Below are positions 19,106 through 31,293 of a DNA stretch of 64,000 nucleotides, one piece after another. The notes below the pieces were generated by a model. The model made no database searches. It saw nothing but the letters and a program-made list of their open reading frames with translations, and was not told where the DNA came from. Source of the DNA: Megasphaera sp. (GTDB taxonomy: Bacteria > Bacillota > Negativicutes > Veillonellales > Megasphaeraceae); contig JAKVKI010000008.1 in NCBI GenBank assembly GCA_022486585.1, positions 1 through 64,000 of the forward strand, written 5' to 3'. The position numbers and the translations under genes were made by a program. Position 1 is the first letter of the stretch. Each line of letters starts with the position of its first letter.

Positions 19106-20124
19106 GCTCGATCACCATACATCCTTTCGTAATACTGCTGATAATCACCACTGATAATATGTTCCCACCAAGGTCTATGATCCAAATACCACTGAATGGT
19201 CTGGCTGATGCCGTCGGCAAACCGTGTTTCTGGCTCCCATCCCAGGTGCGTACGTATCTTTGTCGGATCAATAGCATACCGACGGTCATGACCTGGCCGA
19301 TCTTTGACGAAATGGATCAGCGCTTCACTTTTCCCTAATGTGTGGATAATGGTCTTTACTACATCAAGATTCGTTTGTTCATTATGACCGCCAATATTGT
19401 AGACTTCTCCGACTGTACCGTTACGAATGATCATATCGATAGCCCGGCAATGGTCTTTGACAAATAACCAGTCCCGCACATTTTCACCTGTTCCATAGAC
19501 TGGCAGCGGTTTATCATGCAACGCATTGATGATCATGAGCGGAATCAGTTTTTCCGGAAAATGATACGGCCCGTAGTTATTGGAACACCGGGAAATAGTG
19601 ACCGGTAATCCATACGTCCGATGGTAGGCTAAGACCAATAGATCAGCCGACGCTTTCGAAGCCGAATAGGGTGACGACGTATGGAGCGGTGTTTCTTCCG
19701 TAAAGAACAAATCAGGCCGATCCAAAGGCAAATCACCATATACTTCATCCGTAGATACCTGATGATACCGCTGGATGCCATATTTTCTGCAAGCATCCAG
19801 GAGCACGCCCGTTCCCATTATATTGGTCTGCAAAAATAATTCGGGATGGACAATAGACCGGTCTACATGGCTTTCTGCTGCGAAATTCACGACAATGTCC
19901 GGATGTACCTGCGCAAACAACGCATACACGTGGTCACGATCTGCAATATCACCTTTGACAAACTGGAAATTAGGCGCTTCCAGTACTGGCGCTACTGTTT
20001 CCATATTCCCAGCATACGTCAGCGCATCTAAACAAATAATATTGTCTTTTGGATACTGCTGCACCATCATATGGACGAAATTCCCGCCAATAAATCCGGC
20101 ACCGCCGGTTACGATTATATTCAT
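19102..20124 (-). CDS. rfbB: dTDP-glucose 4,6-dehydratase
   Basis: VTGGAGFIGGNFV, ESHVDRSI, STDEVYGDL, SPYSASKASAD. Confidence 0.96.
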   Translation of the reverse strand: MNIIVTGGAGFIGGNFVHMMVQQYPKDNIICLDALTYAGNMETVAPVLEAPNFQFVKGDIADRDHVYALFAQVHPDIVVNFAAESHVDRSIVHPELFLQTNIMGTGVLLDACRKYGIQRYHQVSTDEVYGDLPLDRPDLFFTEETPLHTSSPYSASKASADLLVLAYHRTYGLPVTISRCSNNYGPYHFPEKLIPLMIINALHDKPLPVYGTGENVRDWLFVKDHCRAIDMIIRNGTVGEVYNIGGHNEQTNLDVVKTIIHTLGKSEALIHFVKDRPGHDRRYAIDPTKIRTHLGWEPETRFADGISQTIQWYLDHRPWWEHIISGDYQQYYERMYGDRA

Positions 20125-20167
20125 GCTATATATCTACCTCACTTTATATCCTATATATGGAGCATCC

Positions 20168-21070
20168 CTAATGCACAGAAGACATACTGCTTTCTTCTAC
20201 AAATCGCCCTTCGGCAACTTTCTTTAGATACTGCCCATACGGGCTTTTACCATATTTTGCTGCACTCTCTTCTAGTGTTTCCTTATCGATCCAATGATTC
20301 TGATATGCAATGTCTTCCAATGCCGCAATATGAATACCTGCCCGTGTCTCTACTGCCCGCACGAATTCCGATGCAGCACTGAGACTATTCACGGTACCTG
20401 TATCCAGCCAGGCATAGCCGCGGCCCAGTGTGACTACTTGCAGCTTTTCCTGGTCAAGATATATCTTATTCAAATCCGTGATTTCCAATTCGCCACGAGC
20501 TGACGGCTGTACTTGCTTCGCGTACTCGCAGACATGTTCATCGTAGAAATATAATCCCGTTACGGCATAATTGGACTTCGGCACTTGCGGTTTTTCTTCA
20601 ATAGAAATAGCTTTGCCAGCTCTATCAAATTCAATGACACCGAACCGTTCCGGATCTTCGACATAATACCCAAACACCGTAGCGCCTTCACGATGGACGG
20701 CGGCATTTCGCAAATGCTGTGTCAGGCCGGCGCCATAAAAAATATTGTCGCCCAGGATCATAGCACACGAATCACCATCAATAAACTCTTCTCCCAATAT
20801 AAAGGCCTGGGCCAGGCCATCTGGAGACGGCTGCACTTGATAACGCAGATGGATGCCGTACCGCGAACCATCACCCAGCAAGCGTTCAAAATTCGGCAAA
20901 TCGATGGGCGTGGAAATAATCAATATATCCCGAATCCCTGCCAACATCAAGGTCGACAAGGGATAATAAATCATGGGCTTATCATATACAGGCAGCAATT
21001 GTTTCGATGTTACCATCGTCAGTGGATACAATCTCGTTCCACTACCGCCAGCTAAGACAATTCCTTTCAT
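20168..21070 (-). CDS. rfbA: Glucose-1-phosphate thymidylyltransferase
   Basis: [38 protein letters not shown]. Confidence 0.97.
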   Translation of the reverse strand: MKGIVLAGGSGTRLYPLTMVTSKQLLPVYDKPMIYYPLSTLMLAGIRDILIISTPIDLPNFERLLGDGSRYGIHLRYQVQPSPDGLAQAFILGEEFIDGDSCAMILGDNIFYGAGLTQHLRNAAVHREGATVFGYYVEDPERFGVIEFDRAGKAISIEEKPQVPKSNYAVTGLYFYDEHVCEYAKQVQPSARGELEITDLNKIYLDQEKLQVVTLGRGYAWLDTGTVNSLSAASEFVRAVETRAGIHIAALEDIAYQNHWIDKETLEESAAKYGKSPYGQYLKKVAEGRFVEESSMSSVH

Positions 21071-21230
21071 AAAACACCCTCATTTCTTCATCAAAAAGCT
21101 ATTCTTCATTCTATTTGTACATAATCACATTATACCATAGAACCAATAAAAAGTCGCAAATTCCGGTTCTGTGCGATATAATGGTAAAAAGTATTCTATT
21201 CTCCCCTTCCCTGCTACGGAGGACCTTATT

Positions 21231-22160
21231 ATGGACAAAGATTTTCATTTTAGTACGATTTACGTATTATCCCGCTGGGCCGGATTTTCAAGCTATAATT
21301 CCCTCGTACTGGCTACAGCATCACAATTCGTCGATGACAACACGGCTACGATAAGCCGTAACAAACGACCTTCTGGCCATGACCCCTGGCAAAACGTAAC
21401 GATTCAAGAAGAAAACAACAATATTTGGATTCCCTTCCATTTCTTGCCCGGCCTGGAAGGCACTACCAGAGAAGAACGACTAATTTGTAAAAAAAACAGC
21501 AGTTTTGCCAACCTGATGATGCATGAATTACCGCCTATAGCCGTCGATGACAGCATATCGATGTTCCGCCTGGGTATTGCCCTTCATGTCTATGCTGATA
21601 CATGGGCTCATCAAGAATTCTCCGGCATCGATTCGCTATGGAATGAAGTCGATGGATTGACCATTCATCGCGGTAATAGTGAAAATGAACTGTCAGACGA
21701 TGTTGCAGCTAACTCCCCGCTGCTGTTAGGACACGTTCAAGCCATGCATTGGCCTGACAGACCGTATGCAGCTTGGAGCAGTGATACTAAATTTGCAACG
21801 GTACGAAATAATTGGGACGAGTTCATAGAAGCAGCCAAGCATATCTATTCCTATTTAACAACATTTCACCATGCAGCACATCATACTTTGACAAAAAAAC
21901 AAATCAATCTGTTATTATATAGTTTCAAAGATAATGTAAGTACTACTATCGAAACAAGGACCAATTCTTGGATAAAAAACATTCATGCAAACTTATATGA
22001 TTTTGAAGATTTTGAAAAGGAGGATGCCGCTATCCATTACAGTACATCCTTGATCATCTATGATGCTGATTTTTCTACACAATTTTATGATGCCCTTGAT
22101 GCACACTATGACTGGGTCAAAAAAGGGCTGGAAGTCAATGATATATACAAATTGAAGTAG
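21231..22160 (+). CDS. DUF6765-like protein (helical, zinc-phospholipase-C-like HxxxH features)
   Basis: MDKDFHFSTIYVLSRWAGFSSYNSLVLATASQFVDDNT...LGIALHVYADTWAHQEFSG; RBS GGAGG before ATG at 21231 (ORF track extends further upstream). Confidence 0.75.
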   Translation: MDKDFHFSTIYVLSRWAGFSSYNSLVLATASQFVDDNTATISRNKRPSGHDPWQNVTIQEENNNIWIPFHFLPGLEGTTREERLICKKNSSFANLMMHELPPIAVDDSISMFRLGIALHVYADTWAHQEFSGIDSLWNEVDGLTIHRGNSENELSDDVAANSPLLLGHVQAMHWPDRPYAAWSSDTKFATVRNNWDEFIEAAKHIYSYLTTFHHAAHHTLTKKQINLLLYSFKDNVSTTIETRTNSWIKNIHANLYDFEDFEKEDAAIHYSTSLIIYDADFSTQFYDALDAHYDWVKKGLEVNDIYKLK

Positions 22161-22189
22161 CTTGTCCATAGGCCATACTATTTCTAAAA

Positions 22190-22222
22190 AAAGCGGTTGT
22201 CCATCACGGACAACCGCTTTCG
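22190..22222 (-). terminator. Terminator hairpin after proS
   Basis: GCGGTTGTCC-ATCAC-GGACAACCGC with T-run on the minus strand. Confidence 0.8.
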
Positions 22223-22237
22223 TATTATCATATTGTT

Positions 22238-23968
22238 TTACATGTTGTTTGACAATAATTCATTCAGAATTTCTTTTACCCGAGCTGCTGCCGCATCGAT
22301 GTCGACTACTTCTTCGGCACCAGTACGACGAACTTTGATTTCTACGGTATGATCTGCTGCGCTCTTCTTGCCTACGGTTACGCGAACAGGATATCCAATG
22401 AGGTCGGCATCGTTGAATTTGACGCCAGCCCGTTCTTTACGGTCATCGAGGACAACATCACCTCGTACACCGCCAAGACTATCATAAATAGCCGTGGCAA
22501 TACGGATTTGGTCTTCATCTTTGCTGCTCACAGGGACGACGACTGCTTCATAGGGCGCAATCGCTACAGGCCACATGATACCGTGATCATCATGGAACTG
22601 TTCAATTGCTGCAGCGACTGTACGGGTAACACCAATGCCATAACAACCCATGTAGTACGGCTTTGCTTTGCCGTCTTTATCGAGGAAGGTGCCGTTCAGC
22701 GATTCTGAATATTTGGTACCTAATTCAAAGACCTGACCGACTTCGATCCCTCGCATGATTTCGATAGGTGCACCGCAATGAGGGCATACATCGCCATCTT
22801 TCATCAGACGGATCGTCGCAATGGTGACCTGTTTGAAATCCCGTTTAGGATTTACATTGGTATAGTGATAACCATGCTTATTAGCACCGGTAACACCATT
22901 AGGCACATTCATAGCCGTCGGATCGACAATGACATAGAACGACTTGTTATCAGGCGCATCTGCATCCATAGGGCTCATGTAGCCCGGCTGCAAGCCATGT
23001 GCTTTGAGCTGTTCTTCTGTAGCCGGATTGACCTGATTGCCGCCAACGAGATTCTGTACGGCTACATCATTTACTTCATGATCGCCGCGGACCATGCACA
23101 GTACGACTTTGCCGTCAATGTCAAAGGCTACGGCCTTAATGGTCTTTTCTACAGGAATATTCATGAATTTTGCCAAATCTTCAATGGTTGCACAATTCGG
23201 TGTAGCAATGAGTTCGACAGGTTGTGCCGGTTCTGCTGGCATTTCCAGTGTCTGCGGTTCTGCTTTTTCAATATCTGCTGCATATTCACACGCAGAGCAT
23301 GATACGACTTCCGCTTCACCAGCTGCTGCCAGTGCCATGAATTCATGCGTATGGCTGCCACCGATTTGGCCGCTGTCTGCTTCTACTGGCTTATAGGTCA
23401 GACCGCAGCGTGTAAACACACGGTCATAGGCATCATACATCGTCTGATAGCTCTGGTGCAGTCCTTCTTCGTCGATATCAAAGGAATAGGCATCTTTCAT
23501 GACGAATTCACGGCTGCGCATGAGGCCGAAACGGGGCCGGATTTCATCGCGATATTTATTCTGCATCTGCCAAAGTGTTACTGGCATCTGTTTATACGAA
23601 CGCAATTCATTACGTACTAATGTCGTAATGAGTTCTTCGTGTGTCGGGCCAAGGCAGTAGTGATTATCATGGCGATCTTCCAATTTGAACATTTCCGGAC
23701 CATAGGCATCCCAGCGGCCTGATTCATGCCAGATTTCGGCAGGCTGCATGATAGGCATCATGATTTCCTGGGCTCCTGTGGCATTCATTTCTTCACGGAC
23801 GATGTTTTCTACTTTGAGGACAACACGTCGTCCTAACGGTAAAAAGCTGTACAAGCCGCCGCCATTCTTGCGAATCATACCTGCTTTGAGCATATACTGA
23901 TGACTTGCAATTTCGGCTTCTGCCGGAATTTCCCGTAGTGTCGGGCTGTACAATTTCGATGCTAACAT
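22238..23968 (-). CDS. proS: Prolyl-tRNA synthetase
   Basis: MLASKLYSPTLREIPAEAEIASHQYMLKAGMIRK; LGPTHEE; class II aaRS motifs with YbaK-like insertion. Start reassigned from 24010 by family similarity. Confidence 0.96.
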   Translation of the reverse strand: MLASKLYSPTLREIPAEAEIASHQYMLKAGMIRKNGGGLYSFLPLGRRVVLKVENIVREEMNATGAQEIMMPIMQPAEIWHESGRWDAYGPEMFKLEDRHDNHYCLGPTHEELITTLVRNELRSYKQMPVTLWQMQNKYRDEIRPRFGLMRSREFVMKDAYSFDIDEEGLHQSYQTMYDAYDRVFTRCGLTYKPVEADSGQIGGSHTHEFMALAAAGEAEVVSCSACEYAADIEKAEPQTLEMPAEPAQPVELIATPNCATIEDLAKFMNIPVEKTIKAVAFDIDGKVVLCMVRGDHEVNDVAVQNLVGGNQVNPATEEQLKAHGLQPGYMSPMDADAPDNKSFYVIVDPTAMNVPNGVTGANKHGYHYTNVNPKRDFKQVTIATIRLMKDGDVCPHCGAPIEIMRGIEVGQVFELGTKYSESLNGTFLDKDGKAKPYYMGCYGIGVTRTVAAAIEQFHDDHGIMWPVAIAPYEAVVVPVSSKDEDQIRIATAIYDSLGGVRGDVVLDDRKERAGVKFNDADLIGYPVRVTVGKKSAADHTVEIKVRRTGAEEVVDIDAAAARVKEILNELLSNNM

Positions 23969-23984
23969 GTGACTAAGACCCCTT

Positions 23985-25046
23985 TTAAATAGATTTATGT
24001 ATTTCTTCAAGCAAGCTTGTAACTAATTGATCTTCTGGAACGGTGCGCAAAACTTCTCCATGGGAAAAGACGATGCCCTTTCCCTTGCCGCCAGCAATGC
24101 CAAAATCCGCTTCACGGGCTTCACCGGGACCGTTGACGACACAGCCCATAACAGCTACTTTAATAGGCACAGACAGGTCAGCAATAGCCTGTTCTACCTG
24201 TTGGGCCAATCCGATGAGATCGACTTGCGTACGACCACAGGTAGGGCAGGAAATGAGCGTCGGCCCAAATTCCCGTAATCCTAAGGAGCTGAGAATCGTC
24301 TGGCCGGCTTTTACTTCTTCTGCCGGATCTCCTGTAAGCGATACGCGAATGGTATCACCAATACCTTCATAGAGGAGGGTACCGATGCCAATAGCTGATT
24401 TGATACTGCCTTCACGGACGAGGCCAGCCTCTGTAACACCTAAATGAAGTGCGTAAGGCACCTTAGCTGCCAGGGCTTGATAGGCTTCGATCATGAGCGG
24501 TACATCCGATGCCTTCAGGGAAATAACCATATTCGTATAGTCCATGTGTTCTAAAATACGGATATGGCGCAACGCACCTTCGACCATACCATCTGCTGTA
24601 GGATGCCCCTCATGGGCTGCCAGTATATCTGCCGGCAGTGAGCCCGTATTGATGCCGATGCGGATTGGGATTCCTTTGGGACGCACCTTCTGAACAACAG
24701 CTGCCACATTGTCATCAGCACCGATATTGCCCGGATTGATACGCAATCCTTGGACACCGCTGTCAACTGCCTGCAACGCCAGCCGATAATCGAAATGAAT
24801 ATCGGCAATGACCGGCACTGGCGATGCCTTGACGACGGCCGCCAGGCCTTTAGCAGCTGCCATATCCGGCACAGCAAACCGAATGAGTTCCGCTCCATAT
24901 CCGGCCAGGCGCCGTGCATCGGCAATGGCTTTCGCTTCCTCTGCCGGATTGACTGTAGACATGGTCTGCACCGATATGGGCGCATCACCGCCAATTCGGA
25001 CACTGCCTACCATAACCGGTATGGACGTTCTACGTTGTTCCATCAT
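23985..25046 (-). CDS. ispG: (E)-4-hydroxy-3-methylbut-2-enyl-diphosphate synthase
   Basis: ISVQTMSTVNP, GLRINPGNIG, LISCPTCGRTQVDL, VMGCVVNGPGEA. Confidence 0.97.
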   Translation of the reverse strand: MMEQRRTSIPVMVGSVRIGGDAPISVQTMSTVNPAEEAKAIADARRLAGYGAELIRFAVPDMAAAKGLAAVVKASPVPVIADIHFDYRLALQAVDSGVQGLRINPGNIGADDNVAAVVQKVRPKGIPIRIGINTGSLPADILAAHEGHPTADGMVEGALRHIRILEHMDYTNMVISLKASDVPLMIEAYQALAAKVPYALHLGVTEAGLVREGSIKSAIGIGTLLYEGIGDTIRVSLTGDPAEEVKAGQTILSSLGLREFGPTLISCPTCGRTQVDLIGLAQQVEQAIADLSVPIKVAVMGCVVNGPGEAREADFGIAGGKGKGIVFSHGEVLRTVPEDQLVTSLLEEIHKSI

Positions 25047-25055
25047 AGTTCCTTT

Positions 25056-26078
25056 CTAAAAACGGCTGATATCCATAAACATGGCAAACAAGAACAAGGA
25101 GCCCAGGATAGCCATGCCAACTACTTGAATGTAGTATAGCGCCCGTTTAGGCAAACGACGCCGGGTCACTCCTTCTATGAGAAGCATAATGATGTAGCCC
25201 CCATCGAGAAGTGGTACAGGCAATAAATTAAGGATACCTAAGTTGATACTCAAAAATGCCGTAAACATAAGCAAATTAGAAAAGCCGACAGAGGCAACCT
25301 GCCCGGCCAGCTGTGCTATGCCGATAGGCCCCGCTAAATCAGCCTTTTGTGTACCTGCCGCCATGTCATACAAACCGACGATCATCATCTTGCAGATTTC
25401 ACCGGTTTTCTCTACAGATAACCACGCTGATTCAAAAACACCGTGATATTGACGCGTCATTTCTGGCATGACACCGAGCATGGCCCTGCCGGACTGGCTG
25501 TCTATACGAGGTATCATATCCAAGTCCATATCATTGCCGTCACGATTGACAACGACCGTCACGACGTCACCACGATGTGCTTCTACAGCTTTAGAAATGT
25601 CATTCCATGTAGAAATAGGCGTACCGCCAATCGAAATAATACGGTCCCCTTGCTGCATATCTGCTTGTGCTGCTGCTGAATCAGCCATCGTATTCCCTAC
25701 GATTGGTTCTGTAGAAACATCTACTGTACCTACTGTCGCCATGAGTCCCCAAATAAGGACAATGGCCAGAACAAAATTCATAAAAGCACCGGCAGCGATG
25801 ACAACTAAACGGTACCGAACCGGCTTGTTCAGGAAAGACCGGTCATCCAATGGTTCATCTTCCGTCATACCAGCAATGCGGTTGAATCCGCCTAGTGGCA
25901 CGGCTCGTAACGTATACAGTGTTTCGCCGCGGCGATATCCGCAGACTTTCGGGCCGAACCCGATCGCAAATTCATCAACACGCATGCCCGTCATTTTGGC
26001 CGTAATAAAATGACCGAATTCGTGAATGAATACAATCAAACTGAATACGAATATAGTCGCTAAAATGGTAATGCCCAA
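25056..26078 (-). CDS. rseP: Site-2 intramembrane zinc metalloprotease RseP
   Basis: FIHEFGHFITAK (HExxH), PDZ region, NLLPVPLLDGG. Confidence 0.96.
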   Translation of the reverse strand: MGITILATIFVFSLIVFIHEFGHFITAKMTGMRVDEFAIGFGPKVCGYRRGETLYTLRAVPLGGFNRIAGMTEDEPLDDRSFLNKPVRYRLVVIAAGAFMNFVLAIVLIWGLMATVGTVDVSTEPIVGNTMADSAAAQADMQQGDRIISIGGTPISTWNDISKAVEAHRGDVVTVVVNRDGNDMDLDMIPRIDSQSGRAMLGVMPEMTRQYHGVFESAWLSVEKTGEICKMMIVGLYDMAAGTQKADLAGPIGIAQLAGQVASVGFSNLLMFTAFLSINLGILNLLPVPLLDGGYIIMLLIEGVTRRRLPKRALYYIQVVGMAILGSLFLFAMFMDISRF

Positions 26079-26093
26079 TAGAGAGCCGCCTTT

Positions 26094-27239
26094 CTAAATC
26101 AACGATGCAGCACAGCGCCGCGCCCAAGCGTCAGCACTGCGGATCGCATCGATCGTCAAGGTATGGCATACATCATGCCGTTCCATGACTGTACGAACAA
26201 TTTCAAAAATACGAGTAAACGAGATTTCTTTACGAAGAAACGCATACACTGCCACTTCATTGGCACCGTTGAGGACGCAGGGCATCGTACCACCTTGCCG
26301 CCCGGCTTCATAAGCCAGCGGCAGCGAGGGGAACTTTTCGTTGTCCGGCGCAAAAAATTCAATGCAGGCCAAGGACTGCCAGTCGATGGTTTTACTCCCA
26401 CGGACAGGTAATCGCTGCGGATACGTAAATGCATATTGGATGGGCAAACGCATATCCGGCATGCCTAACTGTGCCAGCACAGAGCCATCGATGAACTGCA
26501 CCATAGAATGGATGATGCTCTGTGGCTGAATGACAACATCAATGCGGTCGAACGGCATATGGAATAACCAGTGGGCTTCAATGACTTCCAAGCCCTTATT
26601 GAACATCGTCGCCGAATCAATCGTTATTTTGCCGCCCATATTCCACGTCGGATGCTTCAGGCATTGTTCCACTGTAATCTGAGGGAATTCGTCCTGGTGT
26701 CGATGGAAATGCGGGCCCCCAGATGCCGTAATAATAAGTTTGTCTACTTCTTCCGGCCTTCGTCCCTGAAGACACTGAAAAATAGCCCCATGTTCGCTAT
26801 CGACAGGCAAAATGCGTACGCCATATCGTTTAGCTTCGGCCATGACTAATGCACCGGCAGCAACGAGGGTCTCTTTGTTTGCCAGCGCAATATCCAAACC
26901 TTTTTCGATAGCATGAAGGGTAGGCTCTATCCCGGCAGCACCGACAAGGGACGTCAGCACCATATCAGACGCTGCTTCATCGATGAGTTTCAGCAAGCCT
27001 TCCGTCCCATCGAAGACCGTACATATAGTACCTACTTCACTGCGAAGTTTGTCTGCTGCCTCTTTTTCGATCATGCAGGCATAGGCCGGGCGATACTTCT
27101 GGATTTGCTTTGCTGCCAGCTGCCAATGGGATTTAGCAGCAATCGCCGTCACGGTAAATTGATTGCCATGGGCATCAATCACATCCAGGGCCTGTGTCCC
27201 AATAGAACCGGTACTGCCAAGGATCATGATTCTTTTCAT
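26094..27239 (-). CDS. dxr: 1-deoxy-D-xylulose-5-phosphate reductoisomerase
   Basis: ILGSTGSIGTQALDVI, LANKETLVAAG, TASGGPF-like, CLNGANEVAV; internal ATG at 27239 preceded by GGGGGAA. Confidence 0.96.
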   Translation of the reverse strand: MKRIMILGSTGSIGTQALDVIDAHGNQFTVTAIAAKSHWQLAAKQIQKYRPAYACMIEKEAADKLRSEVGTICTVFDGTEGLLKLIDEAASDMVLTSLVGAAGIEPTLHAIEKGLDIALANKETLVAAGALVMAEAKRYGVRILPVDSEHGAIFQCLQGRRPEEVDKLIITASGGPHFHRHQDEFPQITVEQCLKHPTWNMGGKITIDSATMFNKGLEVIEAHWLFHMPFDRIDVVIQPQSIIHSMVQFIDGSVLAQLGMPDMRLPIQYAFTYPQRLPVRGSKTIDWQSLACIEFFAPDNEKFPSLPLAYEAGRQGGTMPCVLNGANEVAVYAFLRKEISFTRIFEIVRTVMERHDVCHTLTIDAIRSADAWARRCAASLI

Positions 27240-27256
27240 ATCATATTCCCCCATTC

Positions 27257-28084
27257 TCAGGCAAGGAGCAACAGAAACAGATACAGTGCCGGTCCGGCAA
27301 AGAGCAGGCTGTCAAAGCGATCTAATACGCCGCCATGACCTGGAATAATATTACCAGAATCTTTGATCTGGCAGGTCCGTTTCAAAACAGATTCTACCAA
27401 ATCGCCAAGCGGTGCCATAATGCCGATAATAATGCCTATGGCGATGGCATCGATAACAGCATATTTGAAGACCAGGGAAAAAATAAGTGCCGTTACGATC
27501 GTGCCGATAAAGCCGCCCAGCGCCCCTTCTCTGGTCTTGCCGGGACTGATAGCTGGGCACAGCTTCACTTTCCCTTTGAGTTTGCCTGCGGCAAACGCAA
27601 AGGTATCACTGGCCCACGTCGAGAAGACCAGAAGGAAAACAAAAAATCGTGCCGGTTCCAGCATGACCGTTGCAAAGGATCCTGTAAAAAAGCTGGCTAA
27701 TATGCCATTTCGCAATGCCAGCATCGCCAAAAATCCGGCTCCGATATAAATCAAACCATACAATGTATAGGCACTGTCGACTGGTTTGACCTTGCTGTGG
27801 AAAACAACCGTCCGCAACAACAGCCAGGCCATCATAAGTGCCGAAAAGAACAGCATCAGCTTGGTACTGCCGAACCAATAGGCTGAAAACAATGCAACGA
27901 GCCATACAGCACCAGTGCGGTCGGCCAGGTTCGCCTTCAGTTTGCTGACCATCTGACTGTATTCATACCAGCCTACGAGTGCCAGCAATACCATCATAAG
28001 GAAAAATAGCCAATTCCCTTCATAAATAATAAAAATCGTAAGGGCACCCCCTACGATGCCTGTAATGATTCGTTGTGCCAACAT
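27257..28084 (-). CDS. cdsA: Phosphatidate cytidylyltransferase
   Basis: C-terminal SVLKRTCQIKDSGNIIPGHGGVLDRFDSLLFAGP signature. Confidence 0.95.
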   Translation of the reverse strand: MLAQRIITGIVGGALTIFIIYEGNWLFFLMMVLLALVGWYEYSQMVSKLKANLADRTGAVWLVALFSAYWFGSTKLMLFFSALMMAWLLLRTVVFHSKVKPVDSAYTLYGLIYIGAGFLAMLALRNGILASFFTGSFATVMLEPARFFVFLLVFSTWASDTFAFAAGKLKGKVKLCPAISPGKTREGALGGFIGTIVTALIFSLVFKYAVIDAIAIGIIIGIMAPLGDLVESVLKRTCQIKDSGNIIPGHGGVLDRFDSLLFAGPALYLFLLLLA

Positions 28085-28100
28085 AGCGCTGCTACCTTCC

Positions 28101-28880
28101 TTATTTTAATCCACCAAAACGCCTTTCCCGCCCTTGGAAGGAAAGGATCGCATCAATCAATGTATCTTTCGTAAAATCAGGCCAGCACAGATCTGTAAAC
28201 CAGAACTCAGCATAAGCCATTTGCCATAAGAGGAAATTGCTGACCCGCTTATCCGCCCCAGGACGAATGAGAAGATCGACATCATTATCCGGAGCCGTGT
28301 ACAAATAACGAGACAGTACTGCTTCATCAATATCAGCAGGTAACAGTGTACCCTTCCTGACATCTTCAGCTACATGCTGCATGGCTTGTACCATTTCCAG
28401 CCTGCCACCATAATTGACGGCCACATTGAGGACGAGCCCCGTATTATTTGCCATCTCTGCTTCTGCTGCGATAAATTTCTGCTGCAGCGTCGCATGAAGG
28501 CGGCTCATATCTCCGATAAAGTGAAGCCTTACGTTATTTTCGTTAAGTTCTAACAGGTTCTTCCCCAGGTATTCATCCATCAACTTCATAATATATGTCA
28601 CTTCATCAACAGGACGTTTCCAGTTCTCTGTCGAAAAGGCATACACCGTCAGGACCTTGATACCGAGTTCAGTCGCTGCAATGACGATCCGTTTCAACGT
28701 ATTGGCACCAGCATGATGGCCATAGGCCCGAGGCATGCCCCGGCGTTTGGCCCAGCGGCCATTGCCATCCATAATGATCGCCACGTGATGAGGAATATTA
28801 TTCATATCAAGAAGTTCCGCCGAAGACGCTGTTTGTTTTCTTCTCCGGATAATTCGATTGATCATGTTACGCTTCTCCAT
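28101..28880 (-). CDS. uppS: Isoprenyl transferase (undecaprenyl diphosphate synthase)
   Basis: HVAIIMDGNGRWAKRRGMPRAYGHHAG; RPGADKRVSNFLLWQMAYAEFWF. Confidence 0.96.
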   Translation of the reverse strand: MEKRNMINRIIRRRKQTASSAELLDMNNIPHHVAIIMDGNGRWAKRRGMPRAYGHHAGANTLKRIVIAATELGIKVLTVYAFSTENWKRPVDEVTYIMKLMDEYLGKNLLELNENNVRLHFIGDMSRLHATLQQKFIAAEAEMANNTGLVLNVAVNYGGRLEMVQAMQHVAEDVRKGTLLPADIDEAVLSRYLYTAPDNDVDLLIRPGADKRVSNFLLWQMAYAEFWFTDLCWPDFTKDTLIDAILSFQGRERRFGGLK

Positions 28881-29109
28881 GAGACAGCACCGGTGCTACA
28901 GAGTCACTCGCCTGAAGAGTATAGTTGACCAACAGGCGGACAACACCGTCTTCTTCTTTAGCCCGGATAACATAGGACCGTTCCGGGTCACAGACAAAGA
29001 AGTGACTCCGTGACATCGTGCGATCGATAACATACGAAATATTTTTTTCCTGTAATACAGATATGGCATACCGTAACGGCATGCCACTGAAAATCCGTAT
29101 ATCCATCAT
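28867..29109 (-). CDS. Uncharacterized 80-aa protein between frr and uppS
   Basis: Open reading frame tightly packed (ATGA-type overlaps) in the frr-uppS operon; no recognised domain. Confidence 0.6.
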   Translation of the reverse strand: MMDIRIFSGMPLRYAISVLQEKNISYVIDRTMSRSHFFVCDPERSYVIRAKEEDGVVRLLVNYTLQASDSVAPVLSHGEA

Positions 29110-29666
29110 ACTTCCATGACTTCTTTTTCTTTTTTCGTCTTGATTTCATCAATTGCTTTGATTTTTTTATCAGTCAGTTTCTGGATATTTTCTTGTGCTT
29201 CTTTGCTGTCATCTTCGGTGATTTCTCGTTTCTTTTCCATCTTTTTGATGACATCATTTACATCGCGGCGGATGTTACGGACGGCTACTTTGGCTTCTTC
29301 AGCGTCTTTGCTGACCGTCTTGCTCAATTCCTTGCGTCGTTCTTCTGTGAGCTGGGGAATTTCCAAACGAATCATAGTGCCATCATTATTTGGATTCAGG
29401 CCCAGGTCCGATTTCAAAATAGCCTTTTCAATCGTAGCAAGCATGTTGCGTTCCCACGGTACAATCGTAATCAGGCGTGGTTCTGGAGCAGATACGTTAG
29501 CCACCTGCTTGACCGGTGTCGGTGTACCATAATAATCGACGGCGATACGGTCGAGGAGAGATGTACTGGCACGGCCTGTACGAATAGCGGCAAGATCCCG
29601 CTTCAGCGATTCGATGGTCTTATCCATCTTTGATTCATGTTGGTCTACTAATGTTTTGACGTCCAT
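29106..29666 (-). CDS. frr: Ribosome recycling factor
   Basis: [40 protein letters not shown]. Confidence 0.97.
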   Translation of the reverse strand: MDVKTLVDQHESKMDKTIESLKRDLAAIRTGRASTSLLDRIAVDYYGTPTPVKQVANVSAPEPRLITIVPWERNMLATIEKAILKSDLGLNPNNDGTMIRLEIPQLTEERRKELSKTVSKDAEEAKVAVRNIRRDVNDVIKKMEKKREITEDDSKEAQENIQKLTDKKIKAIDEIKTKKEKEVMEV

Positions 29667-29727
29667 ATAATCACTTCCTTTAACTATATTTATACTATTG
29701 TATTGTAATAACTATATCATACAGCGT

Positions 29728-31175
<1,448 letters not shown>

Positions 31176-31221
31176 GAATTATTCCTCCTAAGATTATGCA
31201 TAATATATACAGTTTTAATAA

Positions 31222-31254
31222 AGGTAAGAAGTGCAATACTCCTTACCTTTATAT
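31222..31254 (-). terminator. Hairpin between rpsB and tsf (possible attenuator)
   Basis: AAAGGTAAG.AGT...ACT.CTTACCTTT inverted repeat followed by T-rich minus-strand tract. Confidence 0.55.
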
Positions 31255-31293
31255 ATAAGCTTTTTGAAATTATCACCTGCGTGGTAATCCTAA

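Noticed and set aside
22778-23302. 174-aa plus-strand ORF antisense to proS
   Set aside because: No recognisable domain; antisense to a conserved aaRS gene.
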